Shown here one piece after another: positions 42,325-51,298 of a stretch of 64,000 nucleotides of DNA. Origin of the DNA: Ignavibacteriae bacterium HGW-Ignavibacteriae-1. GTDB lineage: Bacteria > Bacteroidota > Ignavibacteria > Kapaibacteriales > UBA2268. The notes below the pieces were generated by a model. That model saw nothing but the letters and a program-made list of their open reading frames with translations. It did not search any database and had not been told where the DNA came from. The stretch spans positions 219,790 to 283,789 of the forward strand of contig PGYU01000005.1 of assembly GCA_002839825.1 (NCBI GenBank), given 5' to 3'. Positions within the stretch are counted from its first letter, which is position 1. Every line of letters begins with the position of its first letter. The translations under genes and the position numbers were made by a program.

Positions 42325-44430
42325 TTATCTCTGTACCATCACCTTTATAGTTTTGGCTTCGGTGCCGTGCTTGATTCGCATCAGATAGATGCCGGGCTCG
42401 ACGCCGGAGCAATTCCAAATCACGTTTCCGCTGAAAGCTGTGTGTGGCTCGATGCGAATGCTCGAAGCATCAGAAACTTTGTTGCCCAATACATCATAAA
42501 CAGCTATGTCATATTTTTCTGTGTCGAAACTCAAATCCCAATAAACCAAAGTCCTAACTTCATTCGATGCAGGCATTGGGTAAGCGGGATAGCTATAAAG
42601 ATAGTTCATTTCTTCGGTTTGGTTTTCAACCGAATTTACTACACCAAAATCAATGAGTTTTGCCTTGTAAACACCTGAACCTCCCGTTGAAGCAAATATT
42701 TCATCTCCATAGACCAACAAATCTGTAATATATAGATTCGTGAATCCGGTATTAATTTCATTCCAATTGACGCCATTATCCGTAGATTGGAAAACTCCTC
42801 TTCCATATACACTCATGAAAATGCTGCCACCAACAACATTGATTGAATATACTGTATTATTAGAAATATCAAAATCAGATAATTCCCAATTTTCACCATT
42901 ATCAGATGATATATATAAACCTCTTTCATATGCTGCTACGTAAACAAAGTTTTCAACAAAAGCATATGCAGTAACCAACCTATTATTAAGAAATTCAGTA
43001 TATTTATTCCAAGTAGTTCCATTGTCTAAAGAGACTAAGAGACCCTCGTAAGGTGGTGCAGCAAAGAGTTTGTCATCATGTCGGACAATTTTTTGCATTC
43101 CATAAATTGTATCAATTTTCACCCAATTTTCACCCAGATTTGTAGATTTGAATGTTCCCATATCTGTACCGGCAATTAAATTGTTGTCAATTATATAAAC
43201 ACCTAAAACCAATGATGCATCTATATCCGATGAAACATTATTCCAAGTATTACCATAATCTTCGGAAAGAAATATTTTATTAGTCCAACCATATCCTTTA
43301 GAAATAATTAAGTTATCCTTGCTTACCATTCCTAAAATAGATTCTTCAGAAGCAATTTCAACTTCAGACCAGTCCTCACCTCTATCAGATGACTGAAATG
43401 TACCGTTGGCATATGTCGCGGCAATAATTTTATCTTCTGCAAGAGCAATATCAAGGATATGAGTTGAAATAATATTCGAATTTTTTGATTCCCAACTTGT
43501 CCCATTATCAGTTGACAAAAATATACCACTATTAGTTGCAACATATATTTCATTATTTCTGATTAAAATATCAGCGATACTTTTATTTTTTAATAAATCG
43601 CCGGCTGACATCCAATTCAAGCCATTATTTGTAGAATAAAATAAACCATTATATGTACCAGCAAAGATATAGTCGCCATTTAAGGCTAAGCACATAATAT
43701 GTAAATCAGTTAAGCCATTATTAAAAGCATTCCAATTATCACCATTATCAGATGAAATAAAAACACCGTCTCCTGTTCCAACATAAACAAATTCATCATT
43801 AGAGACTATAGATAAAATATTAAGATTAGTCAATCCTTTGTTTACAATTTGCCAATTTTCACCCATATTAGTAGTCTTAATTACTCCAAGACCTAGATTT
43901 GGTTGTCCTGTAATTCCATATTGTCCTGCAAAAAGAATATTATCTTTATATGTCCATCCGCTTACACGCGAAATATTAAATCCAGTTTCAATAGGAATCC
44001 AAGAGTTGCCTAAATCTGTTGATAAATAGATTTCATCTGAACAAATAAATAGTTTATTGTCAATATAATAGATTGATTCAATAAATAAATTTGAAAGACC
44101 CGAATTTTTGGAAACCCAATTATCTCCATTATCTGAAGACATAAATACTCCACCACCGGCAGTTCCGATAAATATATTATCAATATTAAATTCAAAACAA
44201 GATACTTGTATAATATTTTCGAGCCCATTACTTTTATTATCCCAAGAATCACCACTATTTTGAGAAACGAAAACGTTTGCTACACCATTTTTACCTGCAT
44301 AAATATATTCACCATTTGAACCTAAAGACATGATAGAGGAAACTCCATGTGGTCCATTTGTTTGCTTCCATTGTGCCTGTGAGACAGTTATGGAAAAGAG
44401 AAGAAAAATGATTAGAACTATAAATTTCAT
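42325..44430 (-). CDS. Secreted Asp-box propeller protein with type IX sorting domain
   Basis: Protein of 701 residues with signal peptide (LIIFLLFSITVSQA). The body is made of about 13 Asp-box repeats of the form SxDxGxxW (for example SSDNGDNW, STDLGNSW, STDNGVNW) spaced roughly 40-50 residues apart, as in BNR/sialidase-type propellers. The last 85 residues (SYPAYPMPASNEVRTLVYW, YDVLGNKVSD, GIYLMRIKHGTEAKTIKVMV) form a type A sorting domain. No sialidase catalytic residues are recognisable, so a structural or adhesive role is more likely than hydrolysis. Confidence 0.83.
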   Translation of the reverse strand: MKFIVLIIFLLFSITVSQAQWKQTNGPHGVSSIMSLGSNGEYIYAGKNGVANVFVSQNSGDSWDNKSNGLENIIQVSCFEFNIDNIFIGTAGGGVFMSSDNGDNWVSKNSGLSNLFIESIYYIDNKLFICSDEIYLSTDLGNSWIPIETGFNISRVSGWTYKDNILFAGQYGITGQPNLGLGVIKTTNMGENWQIVNKGLTNLNILSIVSNDEFVYVGTGDGVFISSDNGDNWNAFNNGLTDLHIMCLALNGDYIFAGTYNGLFYSTNNGLNWMSAGDLLKNKSIADILIRNNEIYVATNSGIFLSTDNGTSWESKNSNIISTHILDIALAEDKIIAATYANGTFQSSDRGEDWSEVEIASEESILGMVSKDNLIISKGYGWTNKIFLSEDYGNTWNNVSSDIDASLVLGVYIIDNNLIAGTDMGTFKSTNLGENWVKIDTIYGMQKIVRHDDKLFAAPPYEGLLVSLDNGTTWNKYTEFLNNRLVTAYAFVENFVYVAAYERGLYISSDNGENWELSDFDISNNTVYSINVVGGSIFMSVYGRGVFQSTDNGVNWNEINTGFTNLYITDLLVYGDEIFASTGGSGVYKAKLIDFGVVNSVENQTEEMNYLYSYPAYPMPASNEVRTLVYWDLSFDTEKYDIAVYDVLGNKVSDASSIRIEPHTAFSGNVIWNCSGVEPGIYLMRIKHGTEAKTIKVMVQR

Positions 44431-44831
44431 GATTTACTCCTAGAAAATATGTAAATAAAGATACAATTTATCATTGAGATTTGTTTAAATCCCCGTGAAA
44501 TGACTCGGCTTTTTCAATTCGCAATTCCAAGCATCTCTGCCTCCATATAGTGTTATTCATTTTCTTATGCAAACATACATATAAAAATTTATACAAACAA
44601 GCAAAAAATGTAATATGAGCATAAATTAATATTTAGGCGACACTTCGTTCATAAATAGAAACAAAGTAAGTGCCAGAGCAGAGATTGAGAGATTGATATT
44701 GTTCTATTGTTTTTTTATAGTATTATCAACGATTGAATTACCTGAGTCTGTGATTTTGTCAGGCGGGGGAATGTTATAAATTTTGCATGATTATTTTAAA
44801 TGATTCAAAACGAAAAAACCCTGAAAATATG
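44431..44831. other. Intergenic gap of about 400 bases, no gene recognised
   Basis: AT-rich DNA between two minus-strand genes. It holds no credible open frame, no convincing terminator and no repeat shared with the rest of the window that I can see. A somewhat less AT-rich patch at 44490-44560 and another at 44640-44690 could be decayed sequence. It must contain the promoter of the Asp-box propeller gene and the end of the S9 peptidase transcript. Confidence 0.5.
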
Positions 44832-46802
44832 TTAGTCACCAATCTTATTCAGGAAATTAAACCATGTTTTAAAGTAAGTGATGTTGTTTTCGAGTCCTTT
44901 GATATCATGTCCCTGTCCCTCGAACAAAACCAATTCAAAATCTTTCCCGTATTTTTTCAAACTGTCTGCCATCCAAATGCTACCTTCTGTAGGCACTCTG
45001 CTGTCATTTTCACCGTGGGTCAGTAACAATTTCCCGCGTAACAAGTCGGCATGATATAATGGTGACCTATCCTTAAGCTTCTCTTCTTCAGTAGCGGGGT
45101 CGCCGGCTTCGAGCAATACCCAATCCGGTATATTGCAAGTCTTATAGAAATGAATAATATCTGAAAATCCTGCATCAGACATTCCAAAACCCCAATCAAA
45201 ATTCGCCTTGTAACCATTTACTTCACCAGGAAATGTTAAAAGTCTCATTACTGCGTATCCACCATGCGAGCCCCCGAAAGTTCCGATTCTATTTGGCGGT
45301 ATTTCCATAGTCTCATTTACATATTTTGCTGCATAAATGAGGTCTAAAATTTCATTTCCACCCAAATCTTTGTCGTTCATTGCTTTGAAATCAAATCCCC
45401 AACCATCAGAACCTCGTGGTGCAGGACTTAGAACTGTAATTCCCGCTTCGGCAAGTAAATGATTTCTATATACGAAATTATTATAGCCGCCATAAAAGGA
45501 TTGAATCAAAACAATCTGTTTGTCTTTGGGCAATGGATTTTTAGGTTTGTACAAATATGCATGAATAAGTCTTTGTTTCCCTGTTTTTTCATCAACGTCG
45601 AAAGTTGGGTAGTCAATTTTTTCTATATCGGCGTGGTAAATTTTTTCTTTTAATTCATTTGGCAAATCATATTTGACATCGAAATTAAAACTATCCTCGC
45701 TAACCGAAATTTCGGACATGATGAACTTTGTAGCCGCCGACGAACCTGTGGACATGATTTTATTAGCTTTGGCATCAATTATTAGATGATTGACATCGGT
45801 CACTTGCGTATTCAAAATTTGCCCATCTTTAGGATTAATCAGCATAATGTTTGTGTTAATCGGATTTGAGGAGGTTAGTGCAAGTAATTTTTTATCACCT
45901 ATTTCAACATAATCAAAAGAGGACACATTCGCATCAAGATTAGTCAGCTGAATCGTTTCGTTTGTCAGGATATTATATTTGAAAATGTTATTGATGTCAG
46001 TTTCGTTAGATGAATATAGAAATTCATTGTCGCTGTACCATTTTTGAAATATTACAGGAGTTTTACGCTTCATAGTCTCGTTTGTGATGACTTTCGTTGC
46101 CCGTTTTTCCAAATCTAACAATAAAAGATTGCCATATGAACGGTCGCCATTTTTGTTTGCCGTCACAATCAGTGTTTTACCATCTTTACTTTGCAAAGGC
46201 TTTCCCCATGTAAAGAGCATCTCTGTATTATCTCGGAAGAGTATTTTTTCTTTTCCTGTTGTCAAATCAAGTATTCTTACTTCACTCAGCCTATCTTCCT
46301 TTGTTCCGAGCCTTGCAACATATATAATTTTAGTTTTTGTGTCGTCATAATTAAAGCCGAAAATATAAGGTACATCGGTTAATTTTTCAATTTTTCCGCT
46401 GTTTATATGCATTCTATATATATTTAGCACTTCATCATTCCGCTCATCACCATTCCAATAAAAGCAAGAATCAACTTTGTTGTAGCTTAAATCAAAAACA
46501 TTGCGTTTTGAAAAATCAACATCTGACACAGTTTTGCCTGCCCAAAAGTCAACTTTTTCAACAAAATCAAGATATTGAAGTTGTTTGCTTGCACCATCTT
46601 TAAAGAAAAATATTATGCCGGATTCGTAATCAATATTGATATTTGAAAATGGGAAGCCTTCTAAATATGGAGCAAGGTCAATTATTCTATCTTGGAACCG
46701 GATTAGATTTTCATTTGGTTTGACCTGTTCACTTTCCTGTTTTTCGCAAGACATAATACACGACACGAGCATTAAAACCGTCACTAAATAAGATTTATTC
46801 AT
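44832..46802 (-). CDS. Prolyl-oligopeptidase-family (S9) peptidase, lipoprotein
   Basis: Protein of 656 residues with a lipoprotein signal (TVLMLVSCIMSC; Cys15 or Cys19). An N-terminal beta-propeller of about 350 residues (WD40-like strands such as RLSEVRILDLTTGKEKILF) precedes an alpha/beta-hydrolase domain. There the nucleophile Ser sits in GTFGGSHGGYAVMRLL, the Asp region is LLTHGENDSRVPT and the catalytic His is in LVLFEGQGHDIKG. It degrades short peptides, probably at the cell envelope. No operon partner is evident. Dipeptidyl- or acylaminoacyl-peptidase specificity cannot be assigned. Confidence 0.9.
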   Translation of the reverse strand: MNKSYLVTVLMLVSCIMSCEKQESEQVKPNENLIRFQDRIIDLAPYLEGFPFSNINIDYESGIIFFFKDGASKQLQYLDFVEKVDFWAGKTVSDVDFSKRNVFDLSYNKVDSCFYWNGDERNDEVLNIYRMHINSGKIEKLTDVPYIFGFNYDDTKTKIIYVARLGTKEDRLSEVRILDLTTGKEKILFRDNTEMLFTWGKPLQSKDGKTLIVTANKNGDRSYGNLLLLDLEKRATKVITNETMKRKTPVIFQKWYSDNEFLYSSNETDINNIFKYNILTNETIQLTNLDANVSSFDYVEIGDKKLLALTSSNPINTNIMLINPKDGQILNTQVTDVNHLIIDAKANKIMSTGSSAATKFIMSEISVSEDSFNFDVKYDLPNELKEKIYHADIEKIDYPTFDVDEKTGKQRLIHAYLYKPKNPLPKDKQIVLIQSFYGGYNNFVYRNHLLAEAGITVLSPAPRGSDGWGFDFKAMNDKDLGGNEILDLIYAAKYVNETMEIPPNRIGTFGGSHGGYAVMRLLTFPGEVNGYKANFDWGFGMSDAGFSDIIHFYKTCNIPDWVLLEAGDPATEEEKLKDRSPLYHADLLRGKLLLTHGENDSRVPTEGSIWMADSLKKYGKDFELVLFEGQGHDIKGLENNITYFKTWFNFLNKIGD

Positions 46803-46899
46803 TTTTATTTTATTGAAATTAACATAAAAACAAAATTAAACAAAAATGATTAATCAATAAGATAAATGTATGATTATGACAATAAATTAATTTTTCGGA

Positions 46900-47283
46900 A
46901 TGATAAAGATACTTTTAGTAGGGTTGGGGGGATTTATCGGAGCAGTTTCAAGGTATTGGATAGCTTCTTATTTTGAAGGACATTCAGAATTCTTTTCATT
47001 TCCTGTGGGCATTTTGGTAGTAAATCTGGTTGGATGCCTTATCATTGGGATGTTAGCCGGAGTGGTAGAAAGCACAACACTCATTTCCGAAGAAATCAGA
47101 TTATTGCTTTTTGTTGGTTTATTAGGTAGTTTTACTACTTTTTCAACATTTTCGCATGACACTATGAATTTGATTACAAACGGATTATTGCTTCATGCGA
47201 TGTTGAATGTTTTGTTATCTGTTGTTATAGGTATATTTGCAGTTGCATTAGGTTTCAAATCTATGCAACTAATTTTTAACTGA
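46900..47283 (+). CDS. crcB: Fluoride channel FluC/CrcB
   Basis: Small four-helix membrane protein of 127 residues that lets fluoride leave the cell as a dual-topology dimer. Typical motifs are GGFIGAVSRYWI at the N-terminus, FPVGILVVNLVGCLIIGML (with the conserved Asn) and GLLGSFTTFSTFSHD, which carries the Phe-box and Thr/Ser track. The gap upstream (46803-46899) is AT-rich and does not show the fluoride riboswitch consensus. It is followed 14 bases later by nadA and probably shares its transcript. Confidence 0.93.
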   Translation: MIKILLVGLGGFIGAVSRYWIASYFEGHSEFFSFPVGILVVNLVGCLIIGMLAGVVESTTLISEEIRLLLFVGLLGSFTTFSTFSHDTMNLITNGLLLHAMLNVLLSVVIGIFAVALGFKSMQLIFN

Positions 47284-47297
47284 TTTGGGTGAACAAA

Positions 47298-48218
47298 ATG
47301 AGCGAATTAATTGAAAAATTGAATAGATTAAAAAAAGAACGAAATGCAGTGATTTTGGCGCATTACTATCAAAATGCCGAAATTCAGGATGTTGCTGATT
47401 TCATGGGTGATTCACTTGCTTTGGCTCAAGAAGCGAAGAAGGTTTCAGCAGACGTCATTTTGTTTTGTGGGGTGCATTTCATGGCTGAAACCGCAAAGAT
47501 TTTGAATCCGACTAAAACCGTGCTCGTGCCGGACATGGATGCCGGATGTTCTCTCGCAGACAGCGCACCACCGGAATTATTCCGCAAATGGGTTGATGAG
47601 CACCATGACCATGTAGTGATTTCATACATTAATTGTTCAGCAGATGTAAAAGCTATGTCTGATATTATCTGCACATCATCCAATGCTCACAAAATTGTAA
47701 ATTCTGTACCGCTCGATACGCCGATTTGCTTTGCTCCCGATAAATATCTCGGGCATTATCTTTCTAAGAAATTGAATCGTAAAATGGTGCTCTGGGATGG
47801 CTCGTGCCAGGTACATGAAATTTTCTCCGAATCTGAAGTAATCAATTTGATGAATCGCTATCCCAATGCGGCTGTCTTGGCTCATCCCGAATGCCCAGAA
47901 AATATCCTTGATTATGCCGATTTTATTGGTTCGACAACAGCAATTATCAAAGAGGCGACAACATCGGCTCAAAATGACATCATTGTATTGACCGAATCCG
48001 GGATAATTCATCAGCTTCAAAAAATTGCACCACATAAAAATTATATTCCTGTTCCAAGTTTGGAGGGATGTGCTTGCAACGAGTGCCCGTATATGAAACT
48101 GAACACAATTGCGAAAATGGTTTCTGCGCTCGAAACTCTGCAACCGGAGATAATTATGGACGAATCTCTACGATTGCGTGCCTTGCGTCCTTTGGAAAGA
48201 ATGTTGGAACTAAGTTAA
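47298..48218 (+). CDS. nadA: Quinolinate synthase A
   Basis: 4Fe-4S enzyme of about 306 residues that condenses iminoaspartate with dihydroxyacetone phosphate to quinolinate in NAD synthesis. Motifs in order are ILAHYYQNAEIQDVADFMGDS, FCGVHFMAETAKIL, YINCSADVKAMSD, CFAPDKYLG, LWDGSCQVHE, HPECPE, GSTTAIIKEA and CACNECPYMKLNT, which includes the cluster Cys residues. The ATG at 47298 is preferred to an in-frame GTG at 47289. nadC follows after 6 bases; nadB is not here. Confidence 0.96.
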   Translation: MSELIEKLNRLKKERNAVILAHYYQNAEIQDVADFMGDSLALAQEAKKVSADVILFCGVHFMAETAKILNPTKTVLVPDMDAGCSLADSAPPELFRKWVDEHHDHVVISYINCSADVKAMSDIICTSSNAHKIVNSVPLDTPICFAPDKYLGHYLSKKLNRKMVLWDGSCQVHEIFSESEVINLMNRYPNAAVLAHPECPENILDYADFIGSTTAIIKEATTSAQNDIIVLTESGIIHQLQKIAPHKNYIPVPSLEGCACNECPYMKLNTIAKMVSALETLQPEIIMDESLRLRALRPLERMLELS

Positions 48219-48224
48219 AATATC

Positions 48225-49085
48225 ATGCTCGAATATCCACAATACAAGACCTTGCCGAAATCATACGTTGAGACAAAAATTCGCGAATTCGTTGCCGAAG
48301 ATGTCCCCGATGGCGATATCACAACGATTTCGACTGTTCCCAGCGATAAAAGAATCAATGCTTATATTGCTACAAAATCAGACATCGTTTTTGCAGGAGA
48401 GGAAATTTTAAAGCATATGTTTGCGGAATCATACGGGCTGGAAATCAAAGTAAATGACGGAGATAGAATTACCGCAGGAACTGTGATTGCAAGAATCGAA
48501 GGTTTAGCACGAGAAATTTTGATTTACGAACGCATTATTCTGAATATACTACAGCGTTTGTGTGGGATAGCGACCGATACAGCAAAATACGCAGATTTAG
48601 CAAAGCCATTTGGCGTTAAAATTTTAGATACGAGAAAGACAACGCCGGGATTGCGACTTTTTGAAAAATATGCTGTAACTTGTGGCGGCGGCTACAACCA
48701 CAGACTTAATTTATCAGATGGAATTTTAATCAAGGACAATCACATTTCCGCAGCACAATCGGTTACAAATGCGCTCGTTATGGCAAAAAATACAGCCGCC
48801 GGAAAGCCCATAGAGCTTGAAGTCGATACAATCGAACAAATAAAAGAAGCATTATTGAATCCACCCGATGGATTTTTATTAGACAATATGAATCGAGTAA
48901 CGACTATTCAAGCCGTTCAAATTATCCGAAATCACCCGAATGGCAACGATATATTTATCGAATCATCGGGCGGAATCAATCTCACAAATATTGAAAATTA
49001 TTTCACGACCGGAATCAATGCAATATCAATTGGGGCTTTGACTCATAGCGCCAAAGCCGTTGATATTCATATGGAATTTGATTAG
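48225..49085 (+). CDS. nadC: Nicotinate-nucleotide pyrophosphorylase (carboxylating)
   Basis: Quinolinate phosphoribosyltransferase (286 residues) that turns quinolinate and PRPP into nicotinate mononucleotide. Conserved runs are EDVPDGDITT near the N-terminus, ERIILNILQRLCGIAT, ILDTRKTTPGLR, VTCGGGYNHRLNLSDGILIKDNH, ELEVDT and ESSGGI. It works directly after NadA and is placed 6 bases after it. Its stop is 2 bases from the convergent stop of the PP2C regulator. Confidence 0.96.
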   Translation: MLEYPQYKTLPKSYVETKIREFVAEDVPDGDITTISTVPSDKRINAYIATKSDIVFAGEEILKHMFAESYGLEIKVNDGDRITAGTVIARIEGLAREILIYERIILNILQRLCGIATDTAKYADLAKPFGVKILDTRKTTPGLRLFEKYAVTCGGGYNHRLNLSDGILIKDNHISAAQSVTNALVMAKNTAAGKPIELEVDTIEQIKEALLNPPDGFLLDNMNRVTTIQAVQIIRNHPNGNDIFIESSGGINLTNIENYFTTGINAISIGALTHSAKAVDIHMEFD

Positions 49086-49087
49086 TC

Positions 49088-50281
49088 TTAATCAAATTTT
49101 ATTTTCAGCATCGAAAAGTCATCGTCTAAAATTTCTTTGTTCCCAAGAATCTTTACTTTGTTGAGCAATCCATCTATTTCATCAGCATTATCGTTTTTGG
49201 TTTCATTGATAAAATCTGCCATTTCGTCAAGTTCCCAAATAGAGCCATCATGAAGCTCAATTTCGTAAACCCCATCGGAATAGACATAAAGAATTGAACT
49301 TTCGGGAACATTGACTTTCGTTGCTTTAAACGGGAAATCCGGCAAACCGCCAATTATAAAATTATCATTCATCAGTTTGCTCATATAGCCTTGTTTGTCA
49401 ATCAATAGGGCAGGTGGGTGCCCGGCACTAATATAATCAATAGTTCTATTCGATTTATTATAAACTCCATACCAAATTGTGAAATAGAGTCCGTTATGGT
49501 CTGACATCTGGAAAGCTTTATTTAAAGCAATTGCGACTACTGCAGGATCATGAAAATTGAGCGTTGACAAGGCATTGCTTTTTAAGAAATTCATAGCCGA
49601 AACTGATAATAATGCTGGTCCTACCCCATGACCGCAAACATCAAGCAGGTAGATTGCAAAGTGATTCTCGTCTAACCAATGGTATCCGAATGAATCCCCA
49701 CCTAATTGGGCGGAAGGGATAAATCTCCAAAATGTTGAAATTCCGTCTTTATTTATCGTATCAGGAAGCATAGAAATCACATATTCGCCTGCTTTATTCA
49801 ATTCTGAAGCTAAGGCTTTTTGGCTTTTTTCTAAAGATTCGTATGCCTCATTTCTTTGCAATAGATTTATATATGCTTTGGAATGGTAACGAATTCGAGC
49901 TAATAATTCGATTTTATCAGGCAACTTTACAATGTAATCGTTTGCACCGGCTTCAAACATCTCAGCCTTTGTCGTGGCTTCTTCTTTAGATGATAAAACT
50001 ATAATCGGCACATCTTTTAATTCTTGAGATGCACGATAAAATTTCACTAAAGTCAGCCCATCTATATCAGGCATTATCAAATCTTGCAATATCAAAGTTG
50101 GTTTGATTTCCTTTGCTGTGGGTAATGCCTTTGATGGGTCTTGACAAAAATGATATTCGATATCATCGAATTGTGATAGCATTCGGCGAACTTGCTCTCC
50201 GACTATCAATTGGTCGTCAACCAAAAGTACCTTGATTTTATATTCTTTAGGTGTGATTTTTAACGGGTTCTCATTTTGCAT
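49088..50281 (-). CDS. Response regulator with PP2C/SpoIIE-type phosphatase output (takes the WspR position)
   Basis: Protein of 397 residues. Residues ~17-130 form a receiver domain with Asp22/Asp23, phosphoacceptor Asp67 (LILQDLIMPDIDG) and a Lys in YIVKLPD. A short helix (about 135-165) leads to a SpoIIE/RsbU-like serine phosphatase with metal-binding residues in GGDSFGY, LLDVCGHGVGPAL, YSDGVYE and DDDFSML. Such proteins dephosphorylate anti-sigma-factor antagonists. It is the last gene of the chemosensory operon, 12 bases after cheB, exactly where Wsp systems carry the REC-GGDEF regulator WspR. CheA-dependent phosphorylation probably switches the phosphatase; the partner antagonist and kinase are not in the window. 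Confidence 0.92.
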   Translation of the reverse strand: MQNENPLKITPKEYKIKVLLVDDQLIVGEQVRRMLSQFDDIEYHFCQDPSKALPTAKEIKPTLILQDLIMPDIDGLTLVKFYRASQELKDVPIIVLSSKEEATTKAEMFEAGANDYIVKLPDKIELLARIRYHSKAYINLLQRNEAYESLEKSQKALASELNKAGEYVISMLPDTINKDGISTFWRFIPSAQLGGDSFGYHWLDENHFAIYLLDVCGHGVGPALLSVSAMNFLKSNALSTLNFHDPAVVAIALNKAFQMSDHNGLYFTIWYGVYNKSNRTIDYISAGHPPALLIDKQGYMSKLMNDNFIIGGLPDFPFKATKVNVPESSILYVYSDGVYEIELHDGSIWELDEMADFINETKNDNADEIDGLLNKVKILGNKEILDDDFSMLKIKFD

Positions 50282-50293
50282 AATTGATCCTTA

Positions 50294-51295
50294 TTATATA
50301 ATAGTTCTTTTTATTTTGTCGGCGATTTCAGCCGGATTTAAAATTTCCATTGCAGCATCTAATTCAGCAGCGACTTTCGGCATTCCAAAAACGACCGAAC
50401 TTGCCTCATCTTGAGCGATTGTCAGCCATCCGGCTTTTTTCAGTTTGAGCAATCCCTTGGCACCATCATTGCCCATTCCGGTCAAAACTACTGCAATTCC
50501 CGTTCCAATCCAATTATCATTAATTGATTCAAAAAAACGGTCAACTGAAGGTCTGTAATGGTAATTTATCGGCTCGGGAGTGTATTCGAAATATCCCAAT
50601 GGGTCAATAATCAAATGGTCGTTTGTACCTGCTATATAAACGCGCCCATTGATAGGCTTTGTTTTCGCTACGGCGATTTCGACAGGCAGTTCGGAATATT
50701 TGTTCAACCATTCAGCTAAACCGTCAGCAAATTTGCTATCCACATGTTGCACGATGACAATAGCAGCGTTCAAATTTGCGGGCAAATTAGATAAAATCCC
50801 TGTCAGAGCTTTCGGACCGCCGGTAGATGAGCCAATTGCCACCATATTTACTTTATTACCGGAATAGATTGCACTTTGCTTTTTCTCGAATTGAGAAGTA
50901 TAGCTGATTAATTTCCTGATTGTGTTGATTTTTTTGACTAAATTATCTTCACCAATCAGATTTCCTGATTCATCTAATACAGGAGTTGCAACAACATCTA
51001 AAGCACCATGACCCATAGCATCGAATACTTTTGGGCGATTAGTATTTAGCGATGTTGTCACAATCATAATCGAACATGGATTGGTTTCCATTATGATTTT
51101 TGTTGCTGTAGCACCATCCATCACCGGCATCATTAGATTCATCAAAATCAAATCCGGCTTGTCGGCATTGAGTTTATCGATTGCTTCTGCTCCATTTGTA
51201 GCTGTCCAAGCAATTTCAGTCGCTTCAATGGATTTTATAACTTTTCGGAGTATTTCTATTTCAATCAATAAGTCATTGACAATGGCTATTCTCAT
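50294..51295 (-). CDS. cheB: CheB/WspF-like methylesterase with Asn in place of the receiver phosphoacceptor
   Basis: Chemoreceptor glutamate methylesterase of 333 residues. The C-terminal catalytic domain is intact: Ser in AIGSSTGGPKAL, His in VQHVDSKFADGLAEWL and Asp in MGNDGAKGLL. The N-terminal receiver begins IAIVND (VND rather than VDD, as I recall for WspF), and the phosphoacceptor position reads LILMNLMMPVMDG, an Asn encoded by AAT. It therefore cannot be activated by phosphotransfer in the usual way. It lies between cheA and the PP2C regulator with 3-12 base gaps. Adaptation would be constitutive or controlled by binding. Confidence 0.93.
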   Translation of the reverse strand: MRIAIVNDLLIEIEILRKVIKSIEATEIAWTATNGAEAIDKLNADKPDLILMNLMMPVMDGATATKIIMETNPCSIMIVTTSLNTNRPKVFDAMGHGALDVVATPVLDESGNLIGEDNLVKKINTIRKLISYTSQFEKKQSAIYSGNKVNMVAIGSSTGGPKALTGILSNLPANLNAAIVIVQHVDSKFADGLAEWLNKYSELPVEIAVAKTKPINGRVYIAGTNDHLIIDPLGYFEYTPEPINYHYRPSVDRFFESINDNWIGTGIAVVLTGMGNDGAKGLLKLKKAGWLTIAQDEASSVVFGMPKVAAELDAAMEILNPAEIADKIKRTII

Positions 51296-51298
51296 TTC

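Noticed and set aside
46803..46899. Fluoride riboswitch upstream of crcB
   Set aside because: The gap is almost pure A/T and lacks the conserved G-rich core of the crcB motif.
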